Shown: positions 46,527 to 60,399, numbered from the stretch's first letter. The stretch: DNA of 64,000 nt from Nonomuraea longispora (GCF_004348345.1 NZ_SMJZ01000005.1:37208-101207); one strand, 5' to 3'. A program made the numbers and translations. The notes: generated from the letters alone by a model not told the origin.

Positions 46527-47690
46527 TCAGGGCAGGGGGTCGAGCCCGTGCAGGGGGAAGACCGCGTTCCTGGTCGCCATGATCGCGCGGTCAATTGGGT
46601 CAGATGGGTCATAACCACCGGAAAGGTCGTTGAATTCCGGATGACGACCGTCTGTCATGGTCAGCGGCGCCGTCTCGCCGGTGCGCCGGCGTACGAACGC
46701 GCGCCAATCGTCGCCCGTCGGCGTGGCCGGATCGATCGGATGGCCCGCGATCTCCGCGATGAGGTGCGTCCACGCCCGCGGCACCACCTGCACCAGCTCG
46801 TAACCGCCGCCGCCCGTCGCGATCCACCGCCCGCCCGCCGTCTCATGGGCCAGGCGGTGCAGTGCGGCGTAGGCGGTGCGCTGGCCGTCGACGCTCAGCA
46901 TGAGGTTGGCCAGCGGGTCGAGCGCGTGACTGTCGCAGCCGTGCTGCGTCACCAGGATCTCCGGCCCGAACTCGTGCAGCAGCGGCGGCACCACCGCGTC
47001 GAAGGCCCGCAGCCAGCCCGAGTCGCCGCAGCCGGCGGGCAACGCCACGTTGACGGCCGTACCGTCGGCGCCGGTCTCGCCGGGGAACCCGGTGCCGGGG
47101 AAGAGCGTGCGCGGGCTCTCGTGCAGGCTGATCGTCAGAACCCTGGGGTCGTCGTAGAACACCGCCTGCACGCCGTCGCCGTGGTGCACGTCCACGTCGA
47201 CGTACGCGATGCGGCTCGCGCCCTGGCGCAGCAGCCACGCGATGGCCAGCGCCGGATCGTTGTAGACGCAGAACCCGCTGGCCATGGCGGGCATCGCGTG
47301 ATGCAGCCCGCCCGCGATGTTGACGGCGTGCTCGGCCGAGCCCTCCCAGACCGAGCGGGCGGCGGCCAGCGAGGCGCCGGCGATCAGCGCGGAGGCGTCG
47401 TGCACTCCCTTGAACGCCGGGTTGTCGGTGGTGCCGAGCCCGGCGTCGAAGTCGGGCCGGCCGTCGGCGGACACGCGCCTGACCGCCTCGATGTAGTGGC
47501 GCTCGTGGACCATGGCCAGCTCGTCGTCGGTGGCGGGCACGCAGCCGGTCGGCTCCACCTTGTCGAGCACGCCGAGCTCGCGGGCGAGCGCCATGGTCAG
47601 CTCCACCCGCACGGGGGCGAGCGGGTGACCGGGCCCGAAGTCGTAGGAGGTGAGCGCGTCGTCCCAGATCACCCGTGTCGACTGGCTCAT
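46527..47690 (-). CDS. acuC: AcuC-type class I histone-deacetylase-family protein
   Basis: 387 residues. Active-site histidines His130 and His131 in GGLHHAMPAMASGFC and metal ligands in YVDVDVHHGDGVQ (165-173) are intact, as is the later GCDSHALDPLANL aspartate. AcuC proteins deacetylate acetyl-CoA synthetase or other acetylated lysines. There is no acetyl-CoA synthetase next to it. Divergent from the histidine kinase gene, 123 bases apart. Confidence 0.92.
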   Translation of the reverse strand: MSQSTRVIWDDALTSYDFGPGHPLAPVRVELTMALARELGVLDKVEPTGCVPATDDELAMVHERHYIEAVRRVSADGRPDFDAGLGTTDNPAFKGVHDASALIAGASLAAARSVWEGSAEHAVNIAGGLHHAMPAMASGFCVYNDPALAIAWLLRQGASRIAYVDVDVHHGDGVQAVFYDDPRVLTISLHESPRTLFPGTGFPGETGADGTAVNVALPAGCGDSGWLRAFDAVVPPLLHEFGPEILVTQHGCDSHALDPLANLMLSVDGQRTAYAALHRLAHETAGGRWIATGGGGYELVQVVPRAWTHLIAEIAGHPIDPATPTGDDWRAFVRRRTGETAPLTMTDGRHPEFNDLSGGYDPSDPIDRAIMATRNAVFPLHGLDPLP

Positions 47691-47813
47691 GCACCCCTCC
47701 GCGATCGCCCTCTGCCGCCGACGTTACCGCAGCGCAGACATCGCGTTGTAGCCCGGGTTCATCCGGTGGACATCTCCCCGCGGCCTCTCCGAATCGTGAC
47801 TTAGTGTCTTAGC

Positions 47814-48953
47814 GTGCGCCCAGCGCGATCCTTACTCCGGCTCATCCACTTCTTCCGGCGTCCCAAGGTCTTCGACCGGACGCTGGTGCTCGTGCTCGGC
47901 CTTCCCGGGCTCCTTCTGGTTCCCGTCATGCTCGCCGTGGGGAACACCGTGGGGAACACCGCGCAGGTCCTGACCGCACTGCCCTACCTGGCCGCCGTCG
48001 CGGTCCTGCTCATGCGGCGTCACCGACCGGTTCTGGTCACCGCGCTGGTCGCCGCGATCGACGTGGTCGGCGTGACGACGGACGTCACGCCGTCCAGCAA
48101 CGTCCCCACGCTCGTCGCCTACTACAGCCTGGGCCGCTACACCGCCGGCCGCACGACCGCGATCGCCGCGGCGGGCGCGTTCGCCGCCTACGCGACGGTG
48201 CTTGAGCTGGACCAGGTCACCGGCGGCTGGGTGATGGCCCTGTTCAACGTCGGCGTGCCCGTCGGGATCGGTCAGATCGTCCGGCTCAGGAGCGAGCTGC
48301 ACGAACGCGGCAGGCGCGAAGCCGCCGACGCCGCGGTCAGCGCCGAGCGGCGGCGCATCGCCAGGGAACTGCACGACGTGGTCGCCCACCACATCACGGT
48401 GATCAACGCCCTGGTCGGCGGCGCCAGGGCCACGCTCCCGGCCGAGCAGGAGGTCACCAGGAACGCCCTGGAGAGCGCCGAGCAGACCGCCCGCCAGGCG
48501 ATGTCCGAGATGCGCCGCCTGCTCGACGTGCTCAGGGCCGACGGCCACGAAGGGCCGGACGCCGCCACGGGGGTGGGCGCCGACCGACTGCCCACGCTGA
48601 TCAAGCAGGCCAGCTCGGCGGGGCTGCCCGCGCACCTGACCGTGACCGGCGAGCCCGTTTCGCTGCCCGCCGTCGTGGACCACGCGGTCTACCGGATCGT
48701 GCAGGAGGCGCTGACCAACACGCGCAAGCACGCGCCGGGCGCGCGGGCGAGTGTGCGGCTCGCGTACGAGCCGGACGCCGTGGAGGTCGAGGTGCTCGAC
48801 GACGGCAGCGCCAAGGGGTCCGAGACGCCCGGGTTCGGGCTCGGGGGCATGGCCGAACGGGTGGCGTTGTGCGGCGGCCGGCTCTCCACGGGGCCCCGCG
48901 CCCCGCAGGGAGGCTTCCGCGTGCACGCCCGCATCCCCCTGGAGACACCGTGA
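47814..48953 (+). CDS. Sensor histidine kinase, NarL type
   Basis: 379 residues. Five or six helices in the first 155 residues, then HisKA_3 with His187 in RRIARELHDVVAHH and a HATPase domain with VQEALTNTRKHAP and GFGLGGMAERV. A short tandem duplication gives VGNTVGNT after helix one. The GTG start lies seven bases after TAGTGT, compatible with a leaderless transcript. It passes phosphate to the next gene's product; their stop and start overlap (GTGA). Confidence 0.93.
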   Translation: MRPARSLLRLIHFFRRPKVFDRTLVLVLGLPGLLLVPVMLAVGNTVGNTAQVLTALPYLAAVAVLLMRRHRPVLVTALVAAIDVVGVTTDVTPSSNVPTLVAYYSLGRYTAGRTTAIAAAGAFAAYATVLELDQVTGGWVMALFNVGVPVGIGQIVRLRSELHERGRREAADAAVSAERRRIARELHDVVAHHITVINALVGGARATLPAEQEVTRNALESAEQTARQAMSEMRRLLDVLRADGHEGPDAATGVGADRLPTLIKQASSAGLPAHLTVTGEPVSLPAVVDHAVYRIVQEALTNTRKHAPGARASVRLAYEPDAVEVEVLDDGSAKGSETPGFGLGGMAERVALCGGRLSTGPRAPQGGFRVHARIPLETP

Positions 48954-49630
48954 TCAAAGTGCTGCTGGCCGACGACCACGAGCTGGTGCGCATGGGCTTC
49001 AAGCTGATGCTCGACGCCCAGCCGGACATGGGCGTGGTCGGCGAGGCCGGCGACGGCGCTCGGGCGGTGGACCTGTGCCGGCGGCTGCGCCCCGACGTGG
49101 TGCTGATGGACCTGCACATGCCCGGCCTCGACGGAGTCGGCGCGACCGAGCTGATCACCGCGGAGCTGCCGGAGGTCCGGGTGCTCGCGCTGAGCACGTT
49201 CGACCTGGACGAGAACGTGCTCGCGGCGCTCAGGGCGGGGGCCGGCGGGTTCCTGCCCAAGGACGTCTCCCCCGAGGAGCTGATCGAGGGCGTGCGCGTG
49301 GTGCACCGCGGCGAGTCCGCCGTCGCGCCGCGCCTGCTCACCAGGCTGATCGGCACGTTCGTACGCGCCGCCGACGGCCGGGACGCGGATCCCCCGCGGC
49401 GCCGGGAGCCGGTGCAGGCCGAGGTCGCCGGCCTGACCGAACGCGAACGCGAGATCCTCGTGCTGATCGCCCGCGGCCGCTCGAACGCCGAGATCGCCGC
49501 GGCCCTGTCCGTCTCTTCCTCGACCGTCAAGAACCACGTGACGAACCTCTTCGCCAAGGTCGGCGTCAGGGACCGGGCGCAGGCCGTGATCGTCGCCTAC
49601 GAGGCGGGGCTCGTCCAACCGGGAGAGTAG
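48950..49630 (+). CDS. Response regulator, LuxR/NarL type
   Basis: 226 residues from the GTG at 48950. Receiver domain with acidic pair Asp8-Asp9, phospho-acceptor Asp54 in VVLMDLHMPG and Lys in FLPKDVSPEE. The LuxR HTH is C-terminal: TEREREILVLIARGRSNAEI, then STVKNHVTNLFAKVGVRDR. Likely activates the ABC transporter genes that follow, as is common for such quartets in actinomycetes. Confidence 0.94.
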   Translation: MIKVLLADDHELVRMGFKLMLDAQPDMGVVGEAGDGARAVDLCRRLRPDVVLMDLHMPGLDGVGATELITAELPEVRVLALSTFDLDENVLAALRAGAGGFLPKDVSPEELIEGVRVVHRGESAVAPRLLTRLIGTFVRAADGRDADPPRRREPVQAEVAGLTEREREILVLIARGRSNAEIAAALSVSSSTVKNHVTNLFAKVGVRDRAQAVIVAYEAGLVQPGE

Positions 49631-49650
49631 GACCAGGCTCCCAGACGCCC

Positions 49651-49671
49651 GCGCGGGAATCGGTTCCGCGC
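49651..49671 (+). terminator. Hairpin between response regulator and ABC genes
   Basis: GCGCGGGAA, TCGG, TTCCGCGC pairs with a single bulged G. It lies 21 bases after the response regulator stop. It could terminate or attenuate transcription before the ABC genes. Confidence 0.4.
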
Positions 49672-49709
49672 AGGAGGTGCACGATCGCGGGCGACGGCAC
49701 GCTGGGATC

Positions 49710-50600
49710 ATGACCGCGATACGGGCAACGAACCTGAGCAAACGCTACGGCGGCACGGTCGCCGTGTCGGACCTGTCGTTCGACGTCGAGCCCGGCCGGG
49801 TGACCGGCTTTCTCGGGCCCAACGGCGCCGGCAAATCCACGACCATGCGGATGGTCCTGGGGCTCGACCGGCCGTCCGGCGGCTCGGCGCTCGTGGACGG
49901 GCTGCCGTACGCCGAGCTGACACACCCGCTGCGCAAGGTGGGCGCGCTGCTGGACGCCAAGGCCGTGCACGGCGGGCGCAGCGCGCGCAACCACCTGCTG
50001 GCCATTGCCCAGAGCAACGGCATCCCGAACGGCCGCGTGGACGAGGTGCTGGAGACCGTGGGCCTGCGCGAGGTGGCGCGGCGCCGGATCGGCGGGTTCT
50101 CCTTGGGCATGTCGCAGCGCCTGGGCATCGCCGCCGCGCTGCTCGGCGACCCGGAGATCCTGCTGTTCGACGAGCCGGTCAACGGGCTCGACCCCGACGG
50201 CATCCTGTGGATCCGCACGTTCATGCGCGGACTGGCGGCCGAGGGCCGCACGGTGTTCGTCTCCAGCCACCTGATGAGCGAGATGGCGCAGACCGCCGAC
50301 CACCTGATCGTGATCGGCAGGGGCACGCTGATCGCCGACACGAGCGTGCGGGAGTTCATCGGGCGCAGTTCGCAGGGGTACGTACGGGTGCGCTCGCCCC
50401 GGTTGGCCGAGGTCGCCGAGCTGATCAAGGTGGGCGAGCTCCACCACGACCACCTCCGGGTGACCGCGATGAGCCCGGTCGAGATCGGCACGCTCACCGC
50501 GCGGGCCGGGATCCCGCTGGAGGAGCTGACGTCCGTGCAGCCGTCGCTGGAGGCGGCGTACATGGAACTGACCAAGGACAGCCTGGAGTTCACCTCATGA
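49710..50600 (+). CDS. ABC transporter ATP-binding protein
   Basis: 296 residues from the ATG at 49710. Walker A GPNGAGKST at 36-44, signature FSLGMSQRL, Walker B ILLFDEPVNGLDPDG and the SSHLMSE switch histidine. It belongs to the drug/peptide export type that pairs with a small permease (bacitracin/daunorubicin-like). Only weak ribosome-site complementarity precedes the ATG. Co-transcribed with the permease (ATGA overlap). Confidence 0.93.
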   Translation: MTAIRATNLSKRYGGTVAVSDLSFDVEPGRVTGFLGPNGAGKSTTMRMVLGLDRPSGGSALVDGLPYAELTHPLRKVGALLDAKAVHGGRSARNHLLAIAQSNGIPNGRVDEVLETVGLREVARRRIGGFSLGMSQRLGIAAALLGDPEILLFDEPVNGLDPDGILWIRTFMRGLAAEGRTVFVSSHLMSEMAQTADHLIVIGRGTLIADTSVREFIGRSSQGYVRVRSPRLAEVAELIKVGELHHDHLRVTAMSPVEIGTLTARAGIPLEELTSVQPSLEAAYMELTKDSLEFTS

Positions 50601-51325
50601 TCGACATCCTCAGGTCCGAATGGACCAAGATCCGCTCGGTGCGCTCCACGGTGTGGACGCTGGCCATCGCGGTGCTGTTGCTGCTGGGCATGTCCGCCCT
50701 GCTCAACGGCACGGCCGACGATCCGGTAGACGGGGCGCAGGCGATCTCGCTGAGCCTGGGCGGCGTGATGCTCGCCTCGCTGCCCATGGCCGCGCTCGGT
50801 GTCCTGGTGATCTCCAGCGAGTACCGTACGGGGGCCATCCGCGTCTCGCTCATGGCCGTGCCGAGGCGCCTCTCCCTGCTGACCGGCAAGGTCGTGGTGT
50901 TCGCCGTGACCTCGATGGTGGTCTGCACGCTCGCGTTGGCCTGCACGCTCGCCATCGGCCTGGCGATCTCCCGGCCGGCGACGTTCGACGCGGGCGCCGC
51001 CGTCCAGGTCGCTCTGGGCTCGGCTCTCTACCTGACCGCGTGCGGCCTGTTCGGGCTCGGGCTCGGCACGCTGATCCGGCACACACCCGGCGCCGTGGTG
51101 TCGGTCATCGCGCTGATCCTGGTGGTCCCCCCTGTGACGAACCAGCTTCCCGGGCAGTGGGGCGATGTCGTGGCCGCGCACTTCACCACGAACGCGGGCA
51201 TGCTCGTCGTGACGGGCCACGGCAACGAGCACCTCGGCGCGTGGAGCGGCTTCGGCGTCTACATGGCCTGGATCGCCGTGGCCCTGGTCGCCGGCGCCGT
51301 GTTGCTGCGGCGGCGCGACGCGTGA
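50597..51325 (+). CDS. ABC transporter permease (ABC-2 type)
   Basis: 242 residues, six helices. MIDILRSEWTKIRSVRSTVW is the typical start of actinobacterial ABC-2 permeases and ISSEYRTGAIRVSLMAVPRR is the conserved cytoplasmic coupling segment. It forms the membrane part of the exporter encoded just upstream. Substrate unknown; resistance to a self-made or foreign peptide antibiotic is a guess from the neighbouring two-component system. Confidence 0.9.
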   Translation: MIDILRSEWTKIRSVRSTVWTLAIAVLLLLGMSALLNGTADDPVDGAQAISLSLGGVMLASLPMAALGVLVISSEYRTGAIRVSLMAVPRRLSLLTGKVVVFAVTSMVVCTLALACTLAIGLAISRPATFDAGAAVQVALGSALYLTACGLFGLGLGTLIRHTPGAVVSVIALILVVPPVTNQLPGQWGDVVAAHFTTNAGMLVVTGHGNEHLGAWSGFGVYMAWIAVALVAGAVLLRRRDA

Positions 51326-51329
51326 GCGG

Positions 51330-52124
51330 TCAGCCGGAGGCGAGCTCGCGGCCGCGGTCGCGGGCCGCCTCGATGGCGGCCAGGAACGCGGCCCGCACGC
51401 TGTGGCGCTCCAGCTCTGCTATGGCCGCGATCGTGGTGCCGCCGGGAGAGGTGACGGCCTCGCGCAGGATCACCGGGTGCTCGCCGGAGTCGCGCAACAT
51501 CACGGCGGCGCCGACGATGGACTGGGTGACCATGTCGAGCGCGGCCGCCCGCGGCATGCCGAGCAGGATGCCCGCGTCGACCATGGCCTCGACGAGGTAG
51601 AAGAAGTAGGCGGGGCCGCTGCCGGAGAGCGCGGTGGCGGCGTCCTGCTGCGACTCGGGGATGCGCAGCACCTTGCCGACGGGGCTGAGCAGCGCCTCGG
51701 CGAGCCTGAGGTGCTCCTCGCCCGCGTGCGCGCCCGCCGAGATGACGCTCATCGCCTCGTCGAACCTGATCGGCGTGTTGGACATCACCCGGACCACCGG
51801 CACGTCCACGCCGAGCCGCTGCTCCACGAACGACGTCGTGATGCCGGCCGCGGCGGTGATCACCAGGCGGTCGGCGGGCACGCAGGGGGCGATCTCGGCC
51901 AGCAGCGTGGCCATGTCCTGGGGCTTGACGGCCAGGATCAGCGTGTCGGCCGCCTTGGCCGCCTCGACGTTGGGGACGGTGCGCACGCCGTAGGACTCGC
52001 GCAGTGCCTGCGCCCGCTCGGCCCTGCGCGTGGTCACCATGATGTCGCCGGGCTTGAAGCCGGCGCGCAGCAGCCCGGACAGCAGCGCCTCGCCCATCTT
52101 GCCCGTGCCCAGAATCGCGATCAT
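51330..52124 (-). CDS. proC: Pyrroline-5-carboxylate reductase
   Basis: 264 residues. N-terminal Rossmann IAILGTGKMGEALLSGLL and the C-terminal signature DAATALSGSGPAYFFYLVEA, ending with SPGGTTIAAIAELE. It catalyses the last step of proline synthesis with NADPH. The end is 4 bases from the convergent permease gene; the start is 44 bases after proline dehydrogenase, on the same strand, so opposite pathway directions may be co-expressed. Confidence 0.96.
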   Translation of the reverse strand: MIAILGTGKMGEALLSGLLRAGFKPGDIMVTTRRAERAQALRESYGVRTVPNVEAAKAADTLILAVKPQDMATLLAEIAPCVPADRLVITAAAGITTSFVEQRLGVDVPVVRVMSNTPIRFDEAMSVISAGAHAGEEHLRLAEALLSPVGKVLRIPESQQDAATALSGSGPAYFFYLVEAMVDAGILLGMPRAAALDMVTQSIVGAAVMLRDSGEHPVILREAVTSPGGTTIAAIAELERHSVRAAFLAAIEAARDRGRELASG

Positions 52125-52168
52125 TTCCGCCCCTCGAGGAATAGACGCTGATGCAGCTTACCGGCGGG

Positions 52169-53050
52169 CTAGCCCCGTGAGAGCAGGGAGCGCAGGAAGA
52201 AGGCCAGGTTGCGGGGGCGCTCCGCCAGGCGGCGCATGAGGTAGGGATACCAGTCGGCGCCGTAGGGGACGTAGACGCGCACCGTGAATCCGAGTGCCGC
52301 CAGGCGGGCCTGCTCGTCGGGGCGCACGCCGTAGAGCATCTGATATTCGAAGCCGGTCGGGTCGCGCCCGTCGAGCACGGCGAGCGTCGAGGCGATGCGC
52401 ACGAGTCTGGGGTCGTGGGTGGCGACCATCGGATGGCCGGCGCCGGCCATCAGCACCTTCAGGCAGCGTACGAACGAGCGGTCGACGTCGGCGGTCGAGG
52501 AGTAGGCGCCGGGAGCGGTGTAGGCGCCCTTGCACAGCCGCACCCTGGCGTCGCCGAGCTGCTCGCAGCGGTCGAGCGAGTCGGGCAGGTAGGCCTGCAC
52601 CACGACGCCGACGTCCGGGTGCTCCTTGCGCAGCGCGACGTGCACGGCGTGCAGTTTGGCGATCGTGTCGTGCTCCTCCGCGTCGAGCGTCACGGTGACG
52701 TCCCTGGCCGCGGCGGCCCTGCAGATGGCCGCGGCGTGGTCGAACGCGAGCTCCTCCGACAGCCTCAGCCCGAGCGCCGTAAGCTTGACCGAGACGTCGG
52801 CGCCCGGAGGCAGCAGGCGGAGCAGCGACAGGTATGCGGTCACGGTGCTCTCGGCCTGCGAGCGGCCGGTCACCTCCTCGCCGAGGTGGTCGACGGAGAC
52901 GCGCAGGCCCTTGCGGGACAGCCTGTCGACGGCGGCGCCGACGTCGTCGGCGACATAGCGCCTGACCACGTCCGCGGTCAGCGGCGACGTGGTGATGACG
53001 CGCTCGGCGCGCCGGCTCTTGGAGACAGCGAGCAATGCCTGACGGAGCAC
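52169..53050 (-). CDS. Proline dehydrogenase
   Basis: 293 residues, single-domain FAD enzyme. Substrate/FAD region signatures are GVVVQAYLPDSLDRCEQL, RVRLCKGAYTAPGAYSS, MVATHDPRLV, and FEYQMLYGVRPDEQARL with the C-terminal arginines in PYLMRRLAERPRNLAF. It oxidises proline to pyrroline-5-carboxylate, sending electrons to the menaquinone pool. No P5C dehydrogenase is next to it. GTG start, weak ribosome site. Confidence 0.93.
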   Translation of the reverse strand: MLRQALLAVSKSRRAERVITTSPLTADVVRRYVADDVGAAVDRLSRKGLRVSVDHLGEEVTGRSQAESTVTAYLSLLRLLPPGADVSVKLTALGLRLSEELAFDHAAAICRAAAARDVTVTLDAEEHDTIAKLHAVHVALRKEHPDVGVVVQAYLPDSLDRCEQLGDARVRLCKGAYTAPGAYSSTADVDRSFVRCLKVLMAGAGHPMVATHDPRLVRIASTLAVLDGRDPTGFEYQMLYGVRPDEQARLAALGFTVRVYVPYGADWYPYLMRRLAERPRNLAFFLRSLLSRG

Positions 53051-53099
53051 AGGACCACACTAGGGTGAACCGGCGACTGGCGGGATCCGTCGTAGGGGT

Positions 53100-53567
53100 A
53101 TGCGGACAATGACAGCGACCCTTCTGGCCGGATGTCTGATGCTGGCGACGAGTTGCGGCACGGCCCAGCCTGCCGAGCGTGCCTCTTCCCCCAGCCAGGA
53201 CAAGCCGCCCGTCGTGTCCAACCCGGTCGGCACCACGCCCAGCAAGGCGCCCTCGAAGGCGCCCAAGCAGGTCAAGCCGACAGGCAACGCCATCAACGTG
53301 CACAAGGCCCGCTGGACCAAGGCCAAGCCGGTCTCCAAGGGCAAGAAGCTCCAGCTGACGTGGCAGTCGGGGGTGGAGCCCTGCACGGTGCTGGACCGCG
53401 TCAAGGTCAAGGAGACGTCCAAGCGCGTCACGGTCACCCTGTACGAGGGCACGTCGCCCAAGGCCGAGAACGTCTCCTGCATCATGATCGCAATCGAGAA
53501 GACCACCACGGTCAAGCTGAAGAAGCCCCTCGGCAAGCGCAAGGTCGTGGACGGCGCCAAGCCGTAA
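53100..53567 (+). CDS. Small secreted lipoprotein, unknown function
   Basis: 155 residues. TATLLAGCLMLATSC offers two lipobox-like cysteines (12 and 19). Residues 25-60 are a proline- and lysine-rich linker (TTPSKAPSKAPKQVKP). The C-terminal domain, LTWQSGVEPCTVLDRVKVKE to VVDGAKP, has two cysteines that may pair and an all-beta look. I recognise no family. The start at 53100 or the ATG at 53109 are both possible. A good terminator hairpin follows. Confidence 0.75.
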   Translation: MRTMTATLLAGCLMLATSCGTAQPAERASSPSQDKPPVVSNPVGTTPSKAPSKAPKQVKPTGNAINVHKARWTKAKPVSKGKKLQLTWQSGVEPCTVLDRVKVKETSKRVTVTLYEGTSPKAENVSCIMIAIEKTTTVKLKKPLGKRKVVDGAKP

Positions 53568-53588
53568 CGACCGCCTTCCGGCCCGCGG

Positions 53589-53620
53589 ACCCCCGGCAAC
53601 GCACCCACGATGCCGGGGGT
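53589..53620 (+). terminator. Hairpin after the lipoprotein gene
   Basis: ACCCCCGGCA, 12-base loop, TGCCGGGGGT: a perfect 10-pair stem 22 bases after the stop. It separates this gene from the heat-shock operon. Confidence 0.75.
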
Positions 53621-53705
53621 TCGCTGTGCGCGGAACCCCTGGCCCTTCTGCACCGTTGCGCGTGATGTGGGCCCTTATTGCGGGAATGTATCGGCGCTCA
53701 TGAGG

Positions 53706-53726
53706 GTTGAGTCGAGTAGGCTCAAG
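53706..53726. promoter_or_regulatory. HAIR element 1 (HspR operator)
   Basis: GTTGAGT-CGAGTAG-GCTCAAG against the HAIR consensus CTTGAGT-N7-ACTCAAG: one mismatch per arm (the first base on the left, the A of ACTCAAG on the right). It is upstream of the -35 box of the dnaK promoter. Confidence 0.85.
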
Positions 53727-53730
53727 TCGT

Positions 53731-55670
<1,940 letters not shown>

Positions 55671-55671
<1 letters not shown>

Positions 55672-56261
55672 TGCCGCCGCGTGAAAACGGGCACGAGGAG
55701 CCAGTGATCCGCGACAACCGGAAGATCGATCCCGAGACGGGCCAGGTGCGCGACGCCCCGGCCGCCGAGCAGGAGGCGCCCGCCGAGGCGCCGGAGGCGC
55801 AGAACGGCGAGCTGGCGGCCCAGCTCGCCGAGCGGACCGCCGACCTGCAGCGGCTGCAGGCCGAATACACCAACTACCGCAGGCGCGTCGAACGCGACCG
55901 CGTGGTGGTCCGTGAGCAGGCGGTCGCCGGGGCGCTGACGGAGCTCCTGCCCGTGCTCGACGACATCGGAAGAGCCCGTGAGCACGGTGAGCTGACCGGA
56001 GGTTTCGCGAAGGTGGCGGAGGCCCTGGAAGCGGCGCTCACCAAGCTGGGGCTCAGCCCGTTCGGACAGAAGGGCGACCCGTTCGACCCGACGGTCCACG
56101 AGGCGCTGATGCACAGCTACTCCACCGAGGTGACCGAGCCGACCGCCATCGAGGTGCTGCAGCTCGGATACCGGATGGGTGACAGGGTGCTGCGCCCGGC
56201 GCGGGTGGCCGTCGCCGAACCCGAGGACGCCCCTCCTGCGTCCGATGACGACGACAACTGA
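55671..56261 (+). CDS. grpE: Nucleotide exchange factor GrpE
   Basis: 196 residues from the ATG at 55671, which shares a base with the dnaK stop (TGATG); a GTG at 55668 is also possible. Long coiled-coil helix (QLAERTADLQRLQAEYTNYR) and the C-terminal beta domain with DPTVHEALMHSYSTE and VLQLGYRMGDRVLRPARV. It releases ADP from DnaK. The N- and C-termini are acidic and variable. Confidence 0.95.
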
Positions 56262-56282
56262 CACTAGGACGAAGGGCCGTAG

Positions 56283-57464
56283 ATGAGCACCAAGGACTAC
56301 TTGGAGAAGGACTACTACGCCGTCCTTGGTGTGCCCAAGACCGCCACCGCCGAAGAGATCAAGAAGGCCTACCGGAAGCTGGCCAGGCAATACCACCCCG
56401 ACACCAACAAGGGCGACGCGACCAAGGAGACCAAGTTCAAGGAGATCTCCGAGGCTTACGACGTCCTGTCCGACAGCAAGCGCCGCAAGGAATACGACGA
56501 GGCGCGCACGCTGTTCGGGTCCGGGGTGGGGGGCCAGCGACCCGGCGGCGGTGGTGGCGGGTTCCCGTTCGACTTCGGCGACCTGTTCGGCGGCACGGCG
56601 CAGCCGGGTTCGGGCGGAGGCGCGGGTGACCGGCTCGGCGACTTGTTCGGCGGGCTGTTCAACCGGGGCGGCTCCACCCGCACCTCGACCACGTCCAGGC
56701 CGCGGCGCGGCCAGGACGTGGAGTCCGAGGTGACGCTGACGTTCACCGAAGCGGCCGAGGGCACCACGGTGTCGCTCAGGCTCACGAGTTCGGCCGCCTG
56801 CGGCGCGTGCACCGGCACGGGCGCGAGGGCGGGCACGACGCCGAGGGTCTGTCCCACCTGTGAGGGCACCGGGGCGGCCAGTCGCAACCTGGGCAACTTC
56901 GCCTTCTCCGAGCCCTGCCGCGACTGCAAGGGCCGCGGGCTGATCGTGGACGACCCCTGCCCCGTGTGCGAGGGCAGCGGCCGGGCCAAGAGCACCCGCA
57001 CCATCCAGGCCCGCATCCCCGCAGGGGTGGCCGACGGCCAGCGGGTCAAGCTCAAGGGCAAGGGAGGCCCGGGCGAGAACGGCGGCCCCGCCGGCGACCT
57101 CTACATCTTGGCGCACGTCAAACCGCATGCCGTGTTCGGCAGGTCGGGCGACAACCTGACGATCACCGTGCCGGTGACGTTCACGGAGGCCGCTCTGGGC
57201 GCCGAGATCAAGGTGCCCACCCTCAAGGGCATGCCGGTGACGCTGCGCATCCCCGCGGGCACGCCCAACAGCCGCACGTTCCGCGTGCGGGGCAGGGGCG
57301 TCACCCGCAAAGACGGCACCAAGGGCGACCTGCTCGCGACGGTCGAAGTGGTGGTGCCGAACACGCTCGACGACAAGTCGCGCGAGCTCCTCACCGAGTT
57401 CAGCACCGCGAACGCCGGCGAGGACCCACGCGCTGAGCTCATTCAGCGAGCCAGAAGCGAGTAG
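56283..57464 (+). CDS. dnaJ: Co-chaperone DnaJ
   Basis: 393 residues. J domain with the HPD in [12 protein letters not shown], a glycine/phenylalanine-rich linker (about 80-130) and four CxxCxGxG zinc repeats ([32 protein letters not shown]). The C-terminal peptide-binding domain follows. It is the co-chaperone for DnaK and starts 21 bases after grpE. Confidence 0.97.
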   Translation: MSTKDYLEKDYYAVLGVPKTATAEEIKKAYRKLARQYHPDTNKGDATKETKFKEISEAYDVLSDSKRRKEYDEARTLFGSGVGGQRPGGGGGGFPFDFGDLFGGTAQPGSGGGAGDRLGDLFGGLFNRGGSTRTSTTSRPRRGQDVESEVTLTFTEAAEGTTVSLRLTSSAACGACTGTGARAGTTPRVCPTCEGTGAASRNLGNFAFSEPCRDCKGRGLIVDDPCPVCEGSGRAKSTRTIQARIPAGVADGQRVKLKGKGGPGENGGPAGDLYILAHVKPHAVFGRSGDNLTITVPVTFTEAALGAEIKVPTLKGMPVTLRIPAGTPNSRTFRVRGRGVTRKDGTKGDLLATVEVVVPNTLDDKSRELLTEFSTANAGEDPRAELIQRARSE

Positions 57465-57467
57465 CCG

Positions 57468-57818
57468 ATGGACGCCAACTATTTCGACCTGTCAGATGAC
57501 ACACCCGTCTATGTGATCTCGGTGGCCGCGCAGCTGTCGGGGCTGCACCCCCAGACCCTGCGCCAGTACGACCGGCTGGGGCTGGTCAGCCCCGGCCGCA
57601 CCGCGGGGCGCGGCCGCCTCTACTCGACACGCGACATCATCCAGCTCCGCGAGGTGCAGCGGCTCTCCCAGGAGGAGGGCATCAACCTCGCGGGCATCAA
57701 GCGGATTCTCGAGCTCGAGAACGAAGCACTGCGGCTGCGGGAGGAGGTTCACCGCCTGCGTGCCGAGATGCGGATGGTCCGAGCGCTGATCCGCTACGAG
57801 CTGCCACCGGGGGCCTAG
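57468..57818 (+). CDS. hspR: Heat-shock repressor HspR
   Basis: 116 residues, MerR-like. [23 protein letters not shown] followed by [20 protein letters not shown] is the HspR signature, and the C-terminal coiled helix is [16 protein letters not shown]. HspR binds HAIR elements and represses the dnaK operon. It starts 3 bases after dnaJ and ends 4 bases before clpB. Confidence 0.95.
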   Translation: MDANYFDLSDDTPVYVISVAAQLSGLHPQTLRQYDRLGLVSPGRTAGRGRLYSTRDIIQLREVQRLSQEEGINLAGIKRILELENEALRLREEVHRLRAEMRMVRALIRYELPPGA

Positions 57819-57822
57819 AACG

Positions 57823-60393
<2,571 letters not shown>

Positions 60394-60399
60394 GGCCCG

